Source: Limnohabitans sp.
Lineage (GTDB): Bacteria; Pseudomonadota; Gammaproteobacteria; Burkholderiales; Burkholderiaceae_C
NCBI GenBank assembly: GCA_023260735.1
Contig: JALQUL010000072.1
Location: 1-5,338 of the forward strand
Reading direction: 5' to 3'
Length of the DNA stretch: 5,338 nt
Under the pieces are notes generated by a model, which saw only the letters and a list, made by a program, of their open reading frames with translations, had not been told where the DNA came from and ran no database searches. Every line of letters begins with the position of its first letter. Within the stretch, counting starts at the first letter, position 1. Of this stretch, positions 1 through 5,338 are shown one piece after another. The translations under genes were made by a program, and so were the position numbers.

Positions 1-494
1 AGCCAATCTGTTAATCGTTTATGACTGAGCCATTCTGGTGTAGCGGAGGCTACTTTATAATCATGGGTTTGGATTGTTTTTGTTTTTTGTAAACCTGCGG
101 TAAAGTTGCGCCACGGATTTAAACAAGTCAGCAAAATACGACCCTCTGGAACTAAAACTCGCTCTACCTCCCTTAGTACCTGCATAGGATTTTCTGAGAC
201 TTCTAGAGTATGTGGTAACAACAATAAGTCAATTGAGTTGCTCGCAAAAGGTAAATATTCTGGAGACACTATTAAATTGTCAAAAAACTGAGGTAATTGA
301 CTTGTTTCTTGACCTTGTACAAGTTGTGCTCGCCATTTATATGGCATTCTATTGGCATGAAGTAAATCATGCTCGGTTAAGCCCAGTTGCAGTGCGTAAT
401 ATCCAAAAATATTGGTGGTTAACTCATCGAGTTGTTGTTGCTCCCAATTAAAGATAGTTTGACCAAATGCTGTCTCTTGCCACTGAATAAGCAT
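1..494 (-). CDS. Class I SAM-dependent methyltransferase, YafS-like (partial, 3' end outside window)
   Basis: This is my own reverse-strand translation: 164 complete codons from ATG at 494-492, open to the window edge. The N-terminus MLIQWQETAFGQTIFNWEQ and the later FGYYALQLGL and ANRMPYKW segments fit the methyltransferase family that lies divergently beside gloB in many proteobacteria (yafS in E. coli). The second half of the class I fold is clear: YLPFASNSIDLLLLPHTLE (residues 80-98), then LREVERVLVPEGRILLTCLNPW (about 107-128), matching the conserved 'D.v...lEh..dp..vLrE..RvL.pgG.l....'. The usual glycine-rich motif I (E/DxGxGxG) is not visible where it should lie. The start is supported by AGAGGG nine bases upstream. 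The substrate is unknown. SAM-dependent methyl transfer is inferred from family resemblance only. Confidence 0.85.
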   Translation of the reverse strand, partial: MLIQWQETAFGQTIFNWEQQQLDELTTNIFGYYALQLGLTEHDLLHANRMPYKWRAQLVQGQETSQLPQFFDNLIVSPEYLPFASNSIDLLLLPHTLEVSENPMQVLREVERVLVPEGRILLTCLNPWRNFTAGLQKTKTIQTHDYKVASATPEWLSHKRLTDW

Positions 495-525
495 GAATCA
501 TGACCCTCTATTGAACAAAGTTATT
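495..525. promoter_or_regulatory. Divergent intergenic region between methyltransferase and gloB, probable promoter zone
   Basis: Only 31 bases separate the two start codons, so any promoters must reach into the flanking coding sequence. On the plus strand TTGACC (459-464) resembles a -35 box; 18 bases on, the candidate -10 (CTGAAT, 483-488) is weak. If real, transcription would begin near 495 and give a short leader to gloB at 526. On the minus strand CATAAT (528-523) resembles a -10 box, but no good -35 stands at the right distance. These are by-eye matches only. Confidence 0.25.
504..509 (-). promoter_or_regulatory. Ribosome binding site of the methyltransferase gene
   Basis: On the minus strand AGAGGG lies nine bases before the ATG at 494-492. 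It is a good Shine-Dalgarno match and decides this start over the ATG at 501-499, which is in another frame and soon meets a stop. Confidence 0.6.
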
Positions 526-1302
526 ATGAAAAAAATCATTGGTTTGCCTGCTTTTACCGACAACTATATATGGATCATTATCGATTCCAAAAGTGCCATC
601 GTGGTCGATCCTGGTGATGGGCAATTAGTTGCAGATTATCTCAACTCCAATAACTTAGCACTTGATAGCATTTTAATCACACACCACCATGCAGATCATA
701 CGGGCGGAATTAAGCTCTTACAAAACATTTTTAATGCAACGGTTTACCTACCAGAAAACTCAAAAGTTCAAGTTGAGGGAGTCTTTAAAACGGTCAAAGA
801 CCTTGATAACATTGAAGTTTTAGGATTAAATGCTAGAGTTATAGCAACTCCAGGCCATACCTTAGATCATGTTTGTTATCACTTTTCAGACCTTGAAGAA
901 CAATCGGTTTTATTTACGGGAGACACTTTATTTGTTGCAGGATGTGGTCGGTTATTTGAAGGTACGCCAGCACAAATGTTAGAATCCTTAGATAAGTTAT
1001 CTGAATTGCCAATAAATACTTTGATTTATTGCGCACATGAATACACGCTAGCCAATTTGGCTTTTGCTAAAACAGTTGACCCAGGCAATATTGCTTTACT
1101 TGATTTCGCAGTTCTTTGTAAAGAACAGCGACAAGCTGGCATTAAAACCGTACCCTCAACGTTGGCACTTGAACAGCAAATTAATCCTTTTCTTCGAATT
1201 AGGTGTCACGACATTCAACAATCAGTTCAAAAGCATAGTGCTTGTGAATTCCAAGATATTGCCATTTTCGCTGCTCTTAGAAAATGGAAAAATGAGTTTT
1301 AA
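526..1302 (+). CDS. gloB: Hydroxyacylglutathione hydrolase (glyoxalase II)
   Basis: GloB hydrolyses S-D-lactoylglutathione to D-lactate and glutathione, the second step of methylglyoxal detoxification in the cytoplasm. The 258-residue product has the usual family length and shows the complete metallo-beta-lactamase fold signature: THHHADH (ligands H53, H55, D57, H58), TPGHT (H111), FTGDTLFVAGCGRLFEGT (bridging D133) and YCAHEYT (H171). The C-terminal substrate-binding part is present: TVPSTLALE, NPFLR (220-224) and the terminal LRKWKNEF, where R252 and K255 match the glutathione-contacting Arg/Lys pair of the family. I place the start at ATG 526 because MKKIIGLPAFTDNYIW aligns with the normal family N-terminus. 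An in-frame ATG at 493 would add 11 non-conserved residues and overlap the divergent gene's start codon. The ribosome site is weak (AAAG five bases upstream). mltD follows after 3 bp, so the two are probably co-transcribed. No key residue is missing. Confidence 0.97.
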   Translation: MKKIIGLPAFTDNYIWIIIDSKSAIVVDPGDGQLVADYLNSNNLALDSILITHHHADHTGGIKLLQNIFNATVYLPENSKVQVEGVFKTVKDLDNIEVLGLNARVIATPGHTLDHVCYHFSDLEEQSVLFTGDTLFVAGCGRLFEGTPAQMLESLDKLSELPINTLIYCAHEYTLANLAFAKTVDPGNIALLDFAVLCKEQRQAGIKTVPSTLALEQQINPFLRIRCHDIQQSVQKHSACEFQDIAIFAALRKWKNEF

Positions 1303-1305
1303 AAG

Positions 1306-3111
1306 ATGATCTCTCAATTGATTAATTTCCCTAAAGCAAAAAAATGGCTAGTGGTGGTAATACTGAGTTCCCCAATTATCGCTAGTAATACGGGTGCGTT
1401 TGCGGCCTCTCGAGATCAAGATGAAGTCTCGGTGAACAACAATACGAATAAGAGTAGTGCAGTATCGGTTGAAAAAACACCTCCAGTTAGTGTTTATAAA
1501 CCTTTGCATCATGTGAGTTTACCGCCAGGTCCTATGTTACCTGCTAGCCATACGGGCGCAACTACCCTCACCAATCCTAATAACGCTACAAATAACACTA
1601 CAAATAACGCTCCTACTTATTTGCCTAGTCCACCGGTGGTCAATGCCATTATTCGTTCTGAACCCATTAAGTCCCCTGCCTTACAAATTAGTCCAGAAAT
1701 GCGACTTGGTGAGAACAATAATGCACTTAGTTTAAAACCCAATACAAGTACTAACTCGCAAAATATTTGGGAGCGTATTCGCCGTGGTTATGCAATGCCT
1801 AATCTTGATAATAGTTTAGTAAAAGACCGTGAACAGTGGTACTCGTCTAGACCTGACTATATTGTGCGCATGACCGAGCGCTCTAGAAAATATCTTTATT
1901 TTATTGTTGAAGAATTAGAGCGTCGCAATATGCCTACCGAATTAGCACTCTTACCTTTTGTAGAAAGTGCTTTTAATCCGCAAGCCGTATCTAGCGCAAA
2001 GGCAGCGGGTATGTGGCAATTTATGCCCCGTACCGGCGAGTATTTTGACCTGAAACAAAATATGTTCCGTGATGAACGCCGTGATGTTTTAGCCTCTACT
2101 AAAGCAGCCCTTGATTACCTACAAAAACTTTATGGCATGTTTGGTGATTGGCATTTGGCCTTAGCCGCTTACAACTGGGGCGAAGGCAGTGTAAGTCGTG
2201 CTATTGCAAAAAATCAAAAAGCGGGTTTAGGACTGCAATATGAAGACTTAAACATGCCAGCCGAAACAAGGCTGTATGTGCCTAAGCTTCAGGCGGTTAA
2301 AAACATTATTAGTGCACCCGAATCTTTTAGTTCTGAATTACCAGAGATTCCAGATCATCCTTATTTTGCATCTGTCAATATTTCTAGAGATATAGATGTG
2401 GTGCTTGCAGCCAAATTAGCACAAGTACGTTTAGATGACTTTAAAGCACTTAATCCATCGGCCAACAAGCCTGTGATTTTAGCGGCTGGTACACCACAAA
2501 TTTTATTACCTTGGGATAATGCTTCTGTATTTGAAACTAATTTACAGGCTATGGGTAACAAACCACTAGCGACTTGGACGGCTTGGACGGCCAAACAAGA
2601 TATGACCGTAAGTGCAGTTTCAGATTTAGTCAATATGTCTGAAAGTGAACTTCGTGAAGTGAATCGAATTCCACCTAGAGTCAAAATTAAAGCGGGTTCT
2701 ACCTTAGTGATTAGAAGACAAAGCGAGTTTCAAAAAGACGTTTCTGAACAAGTACTTGATAATGCAAAAATTGATTTTGCTCCAGAAATTACCTTATCAA
2801 AGAAATACGTCAAGATCAAACCGAAAGACACCATTGATAGTTTTTCAAAGCGTTATGGTCTCACTCCAGCATTGGTTGCACAATGGAATAATATCAGTGT
2901 TAAAACCTCTTTAAAAGGTACAAAAGGGCTAGTGATTTATGTGCCGTCTAACAAACAATTGGTACAAGCAAAGGGTAAAACCAAAGCTGGTAAACAATTG
3001 GCAAGCGCAAAACGTACAACCAAACAATCGGTCACAAAAGTAGGCTTAAATACTAAAAAGCAAAATAATAAAAGTACTGGTAAAGGCAAGGGTAAAAATA
3101 AAAATACCTAA
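1306..3111 (+). CDS. mltD: MltD-type lytic murein transglycosylase with LysM-like modules
   Basis: MltD-type enzymes cut the MurNAc-GlcNAc bond of peptidoglycan in the periplasm, forming 1,6-anhydroMurNAc ends. This 601-residue protein begins with a basic then hydrophobic signal peptide (KKWLVVVIL) and a likely signal peptidase I site after AFA (residue 33). There is no lipobox cysteine, unlike the E. coli lipoprotein. Residues about 36-150 form an Asn/Thr/Pro-rich linker. IWERIRRGYAMP (about 154-165) opens the conserved region. The SLT domain (about 199-300) carries ALLPFVESAFNP with probable catalytic Glu220, AAGMWQFMP (233-241) and AAYNWGEG (287-294). Three LysM-like segments follow: about 353-402 (the family-typical ISRDIDV to GTPQILLPWD), 422-471, and 501-548, which is the most typical. 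Residues 549-601 form a tail with 15 lysines and no acidic residue. The gene starts 3 bp after gloB with no strong ribosome site, suggesting translational coupling. Confidence 0.95.
   Translation: MISQLINFPKAKKWLVVVILSSPIIASNTGAFAASRDQDEVSVNNNTNKSSAVSVEKTPPVSVYKPLHHVSLPPGPMLPASHTGATTLTNPNNATNNTTNNAPTYLPSPPVVNAIIRSEPIKSPALQISPEMRLGENNNALSLKPNTSTNSQNIWERIRRGYAMPNLDNSLVKDREQWYSSRPDYIVRMTERSRKYLYFIVEELERRNMPTELALLPFVESAFNPQAVSSAKAAGMWQFMPRTGEYFDLKQNMFRDERRDVLASTKAALDYLQKLYGMFGDWHLALAAYNWGEGSVSRAIAKNQKAGLGLQYEDLNMPAETRLYVPKLQAVKNIISAPESFSSELPEIPDHPYFASVNISRDIDVVLAAKLAQVRLDDFKALNPSANKPVILAAGTPQILLPWDNASVFETNLQAMGNKPLATWTAWTAKQDMTVSAVSDLVNMSESELREVNRIPPRVKIKAGSTLVIRRQSEFQKDVSEQVLDNAKIDFAPEITLSKKYVKIKPKDTIDSFSKRYGLTPALVAQWNNISVKTSLKGTKGLVIYVPSNKQLVQAKGKTKAGKQLASAKRTTKQSVTKVGLNTKKQNNKSTGKGKGKNKNT
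1579..1614 (+). repeat. Three tandem 12-bp units inside the mltD linker
   Basis: Three consecutive 12-base units (AATAACGCTACA, AATAACACTACA, AATAACGCTCCT) encode NNAT-NNTT-NNAP in the low-complexity linker between signal peptide and SLT domain. The unit is a multiple of three, so gain or loss of copies keeps the reading frame and would only change linker length. The second copy differs from the first at one base and the third is degenerate at its end. Confidence 0.8.
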
Positions 3112-3129
3112 AAAAATGGCTTATGCCAT
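3111..3129 (-). terminator. Probable rho-independent terminator of dnaX-ybaB-recR
   Basis: Read leftward, ATGGC (3129-3125), a four-base loop and GCCAT (3120-3116) form a tight hairpin followed by a T run (3116-3111 on the plus strand is an A run). It stands about 25 bases past the recR stop. The T tract runs into the mltD stop codon on the opposite strand. The arm at 3125-3129 is shared with the rightward hairpin. Confidence 0.55.
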
Positions 3130-3147
3130 CATTGCTTAATGGCTTTT
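3125..3147 (+). terminator. Possible rho-independent terminator of gloB-mltD
   Basis: GCCAT (3125-3129) can pair with ATGGC (3139-3143) across a nine-base loop, followed directly by TTTT (3144-3147). It lies 14 bases past the mltD stop. The 5-bp stem is short, so it may be inefficient on its own. Confidence 0.45.
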
Positions 3148-3154
3148 AATTCAT

Positions 3155-3760
3155 TTATTTTCTATCTACTATTGCATGAGCAATGGTAGATAGATCGACA
3201 TATTCTAGTTCGCTTCCCGCTGGAATTCCTCTAGCTAAACGAGTCACCGCCACGCCTCTTGCTTTTAAGGCCTGTGCTATCACATGGGCTGTAACCTCAC
3301 CTTCGGCGGTAAAATTAGTGGCAATAATCACCTCTTTAATTGAGTTCTGTCCAGACTCAATGGGTTGAAATAAATTCAACAAATTAGCCATGCCTATATC
3401 GTGTGGGCCAATGCCTTCATGGGGACTTAGTTTGCCCATTAATACAAAATAATAGCCCTTATAAACACCCGTTTTTTCAAGGGCGGCTTGGTCAGCTGGT
3501 GTTTCAATTATGCAAAGTCGCGACTCATCTCGAGTGGAGTCGGCACATATCTCACATAAGTCTAAATGAGTAAGAGTGTGACACTTTTTGCAGTGCCCCA
3601 CCTCTTGTACTGCGGCTTGTAAAGTCGCTGCAATTTTTAAAGCGCTTGGTCTATCTTGTAGCAATAAGTGATAAACCATTCTGGAAGCCGATTTAGGCCC
3701 CACCCCAGGCAAACAAGCTAGAGCGTCAATCGCATTTTGGAGTGGGTCAATAGGACTCAA
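3155..3760 (-). CDS. recR: Recombination mediator protein RecR
   Basis: RecR acts with RecO and RecF to load RecA onto SSB-coated single-stranded gaps. The 201-residue product has normal length and all domains: a helix-hairpin-helix DNA-binding segment (LACLPGVGPKSASRM, 14-28), the four-cysteine zinc motif (C57, C60, C69, C72), a Toprim domain beginning LCIIETPADQAALE (82-95) and continuing with GYYFVLMGKLSPHEGIGP (102-119) and TNFTAEGE (148-155), and the C-terminal TRLARGIPAGSELEYVD that closes bacterial RecR proteins. The start codon is TTG (3760-3758). No ATG occurs in frame between it and the upstream stop, and the next in-frame ATG (residue 28) would remove the helix-hairpin-helix motif. 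MSPIDPLQ also matches the usual family N-terminus. I see no Shine-Dalgarno sequence in the AT-rich 51-bp gap after ybaB. It is the last gene of a dnaX-ybaB-recR operon. Confidence 0.97.
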   Translation of the reverse strand: MSPIDPLQNAIDALACLPGVGPKSASRMVYHLLLQDRPSALKIAATLQAAVQEVGHCKKCHTLTHLDLCEICADSTRDESRLCIIETPADQAALEKTGVYKGYYFVLMGKLSPHEGIGPHDIGMANLLNLFQPIESGQNSIKEVIIATNFTAEGEVTAHVIAQALKARGVAVTRLARGIPAGSELEYVDLSTIAHAIVDRK

Positions 3761-3811
3761 TTGAAATAAAAAATGAAATATAACAATATCAAATTAAATT
3801 GAAACCAATGA

Positions 3812-4144
3812 TTAGAATGGGAACTTCATCCCACCTGGCAAGCCTGGCATACCACCAGCAATTTTGCCCATTTTTTCTTGGCTTACCTCTTCGGCTCTGC
3901 GAACTGCTGCATTAAAAGCAGCCGCTACTAAATCTTCAAGCATGTCTTTGTCTTCTGCTAACAAAGTAGGAGAAATTTCAACACGGCGAACTTCATGCTT
4001 ACATGTCATAGTGATCTTTACTAAACCTGAAGCAGCCTCGCCGGAAACCTCCACTAGTGCTAATTCGTCTTGCGCTTTTTTAAGATTATCTTGCATGGCT
4101 TGAGCCTGCTTCATGAGACCTGACAATTGACCTTTGTTAAACAT
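3812..4144 (-). CDS. ybaB: YbaB/EbfC family nucleoid-associated protein
   Basis: This family forms small dimeric DNA-binding proteins that associate with the nucleoid. The 110-residue product fits the family length. Its parts are the N-terminal helix with LMKQAQAMQDNLKKAQDEL (about 10-28), the central strands EVSGEAASGLVKITMTCKH and VRRVEISPTLL, the helical DMLEDLVAAAFNAAVRRAEE, and a Gly/Met/Pro-rich tail (AGGMPGLPGGMKFPF), all typical. The ATG at 4144-4142 has a good ribosome site, AGAAAGG (4156-4150), five bases upstream. It sits 44 bp after dnaX and 51 bp before recR, the standard proteobacterial order. The cellular role of the family is less settled than its fold; a part in nucleoid organisation or DNA repair is generally suggested. 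Confidence 0.96.
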   Translation of the reverse strand: MFNKGQLSGLMKQAQAMQDNLKKAQDELALVEVSGEAASGLVKITMTCKHEVRRVEISPTLLAEDKDMLEDLVAAAFNAAVRRAEEVSQEKMGKIAGGMPGLPGGMKFPF

Positions 4145-4149
4145 ATATA

Positions 4150-4156
4150 CCTTTCT
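4150..4156 (-). promoter_or_regulatory. Ribosome binding site of ybaB
   Basis: AGAAAGG on the minus strand lies five bases before the ybaB ATG. It is the clearest Shine-Dalgarno site in this operon segment and contrasts with the following gene recR, which has none visible. Confidence 0.6.
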
Positions 4157-4188
4157 GTAATACTAAAATAAATGGCTAAATAAAATAA

Positions 4189-5338
4189 TTAATGAGTAAT
4201 TTTGGGTTTAATTTGAACACTTGAAGTAATAAGCTTTGCATCCCAATCATTCACCCAAGTTTGCACCCATGGATGAGCAGCTAAAAAGTCAATCGCCTCA
4301 TCTTGCAACAGCGTTTTTTGAGCATTTAAGCGCTTCACTGGATTATCAGATACCGAACCAATCTCGACTACGAGTTTAACCTGCCATCCGGCATTTAATA
4401 AAGCCTGTTCTAAACGTTCTTTATTAGTCCCCTGAATTAAAGACTCCCGTTCAACTCTTAAATACCATTGCTCTGGAGCTTGTTGCGATGCTTTATTATT
4501 AGCAGAACTGAGTTGATCTCGGGCTATTAATTGAGATTGCAAGGCCAACTCACGAACAAAAGCGTTCACCAACTCTTTTTTCACCAAATCTTGAACCACC
4601 TGTAACCAAAAATCACCTGCTTCAGTGGCTTGATATTGAGGCTTAACTAATGCGGGGCTAGGGGTTAAATGGATAACTTCAGCTTCAGGCATGACCTCTG
4701 GTTCACTAAGTGTACGAACCGGTAGTTGTCGTACGGAATGGTTTGGCTGAGTCGGTTGCCCTGTAGTGGGTGTAGATGGTGCTTGAACTAAAGCCCTTAA
4801 TGAAGGAGAGATATTGTCTAGGTTCGCCGTAATAGTTGAGTTACCAATTGGATTGCTAGCTGAAATACTCGGAATAGGGGACTGATTATTATGAATAACT
4901 GGAGCTACAGTATGAGAAGTTTGCTCGTTAAGTTGGGTCGCTACAGGCACAACAATTGGGAAAACAGATTCTACTGGAGTAGAAAGGGCTGCTGTAACTG
5001 AATCACTAGCTGTGTTGCTTGCTACTTCAAGTGGTGGGCTAACAGACACTTCTGTGCTTGCTAAATGGTTTTCGGTGTTTATAAAGCTATTGGATTTTTG
5101 TCCTAATGTTTCAGTGACCGATAAAGCCCCAGAAGGAACTGTTGACTTTGGCATAAACACCAGTGCTCTTAATAAAATCATATTAAGTGCTGCGTATTCA
5201 TCAGGAGCCAAACCCAGCTCCTGACGACCATGCAAGGCAATACTATAAATTAACTGCACCACATCGGCTGGCAATGCTTGGGCTAAGATTTTAAAATCTG
5301 CTATTTCAGGATCGGAAGCGTCTGAGACATGCGGTGAT
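4189..5338 (-). CDS. dnaX: DNA polymerase III subunit tau (DnaX), C-terminal part; 5' end outside window
   Basis: DnaX is the clamp-loader and replisome-organising subunit of DNA polymerase III. Only the last 382 residues are present; the AAA+ ATPase core and Zn motif lie beyond 5338. The visible part opens with the clamp-loader collar domain III (residues about 1-66 of the fragment: ADFKILAQALPADVVQLIY, IALHGRQELGLAPDEYAALN, MILLRALVFMP). It continues through a long Ser/Thr/Pro/Val/Asn-rich linker (about 68-240) and ends with the tau-specific domain V (about 241-382), which in E. coli binds the polymerase alpha subunit. Domain V shows GDFWLQVVQDLV, FVRELALQSQL, WYLRVERESL, KERLEQALLNAGW, LVVEIGSVSDNPVKRLNAQK and the final ITSSVQIKP. 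A TTG-initiated frame from 5274 lies inside the gene and is not a start, because the frame stays open with conserved sequence to the window edge. I see no canonical A AAA AAG frameshift heptamer in the visible part. Confidence 0.95.
   Translation of the reverse strand, partial: SPHVSDASDPEIADFKILAQALPADVVQLIYSIALHGRQELGLAPDEYAALNMILLRALVFMPKSTVPSGALSVTETLGQKSNSFINTENHLASTEVSVSPPLEVASNTASDSVTAALSTPVESVFPIVVPVATQLNEQTSHTVAPVIHNNQSPIPSISASNPIGNSTITANLDNISPSLRALVQAPSTPTTGQPTQPNHSVRQLPVRTLSEPEVMPEAEVIHLTPSPALVKPQYQATEAGDFWLQVVQDLVKKELVNAFVRELALQSQLIARDQLSSANNKASQQAPEQWYLRVERESLIQGTNKERLEQALLNAGWQVKLVVEIGSVSDNPVKRLNAQKTLLQDEAIDFLAAHPWVQTWVNDWDAKLITSSVQIKPKITH

Noticed and set aside
106..451. Short plus-strand open frames at 106-291 and 212-451
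   Set aside because: They are antisense to the methyltransferase, whose reverse-strand translation shows conserved family sequence throughout. Their own products look random.
493..525. In-frame upstream ATG extending GloB by 11 residues
   Set aside because: The added residues (MNHDPLLNKVI) do not resemble GloB N-termini, MKKIIGLPAFTDNYIW starts exactly as the family does, and the extra ATG overlaps the divergent gene's start codon.
2573..2590. Exact 9-bp tandem duplication (CTTGGACGG twice) in mltD
   Set aside because: It encodes the WTAWTA that opens the second LysM-like segment, and a similar TWTAW stretch is, as I recall it, common in related proteins. It therefore probably reflects protein conservation and codon choice rather than a recent duplication.
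2361..2684. 107-codon open frame antisense to mltD
   Set aside because: It lies wholly opposite the conserved LysM-like part of mltD, and its product has no recognisable motif. It is a coding shadow.
3758..3805. AATTGAAA direct repeat flanking the recR leader
   Set aside because: Eight-base A/T-rich repeats are expected by chance in such an AT-rich leader, and no dyad or known operator is associated with it.
4571..4585. Run of six A on the dnaX coding strand (GTG AAA AAA GAG) as a possible programmed frameshift site
   Set aside because: In the reading frame the heptamer is G AAA AAA rather than A AAA AAG, it lies inside conserved domain V instead of after domain III, and no flanking Shine-Dalgarno or hairpin was recognised.
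1..5338. Search for a novel system (defence genes, mobile elements, CRISPR, toxin-antitoxin, structured RNA)
   Set aside because: Nearly every base is accounted for by six recognisable housekeeping genes in conserved order, with intergenic gaps of about 50 bp or less. Nothing is left to host an additional system.

Overview
The window reads as an ordinary chromosomal housekeeping segment of a low-GC (roughly 40% by eye) betaproteobacterium. The MltD middle region (HPYFASVNISRDIDV, then ALNPS.NKPVILAAGTPQ) and the DnaX C-terminal domain resemble Burkholderiales proteins as I know them. AT-rich Alcaligenaceae (the Taylorella, Pelistega or Oligella type) would fit best. The genus cannot be fixed from this sequence, and the placement is an inference without a search.

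Layout, left to right. (1) 1-494, minus strand: N-terminal 164 residues of a YafS-like class I SAM methyltransferase, cut by the window edge. (2) 495-525: a very short divergent intergenic region. (3) 526-1302, plus: gloB, glyoxalase II, with all metal ligands visible. (4) 1306-3111, plus: an MltD-type membrane-bound lytic transglycosylase with an SLT domain and LysM-like modules, 3 bp after gloB. (5) 3112-3154: a convergent intergenic region holding three copies of a 5-bp arm that look like a compact bidirectional terminator. (6) 3155-3760, minus: recR with a TTG start. (7) 3812-4144, minus: ybaB/EbfC. (8) 4189-5338, minus: the C-terminal 382 residues of dnaX (DNA polymerase III tau subunit), 5' end outside the window.

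Two transcription units converge at about 3112-3154. Rightward is gloB-mltD, with the methyltransferase divergent from it; this methyltransferase/gloB/mltD arrangement is also known from E. coli (yafS-gloB-mltD). Leftward is dnaX-ybaB-recR, one of the most conserved replication and repair operons of proteobacteria. GloB finishes methylglyoxal detoxification in the cytoplasm, MltD cleaves peptidoglycan in the periplasm, and DnaX/YbaB/RecR serve replication, nucleoid binding and RecFOR gap repair. I see no functional link between the two units beyond adjacency.

I found no mobile element, CRISPR array, tRNA or rRNA gene, or defence cassette, and no gene-free stretch over 300 bases. I do not see a previously undescribed system here. 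The observations below are modest: the terminator geometry, the non-ATG recR start, the missing lipobox and basic tail in MltD, a small in-frame minisatellite, and a degenerate SAM motif.
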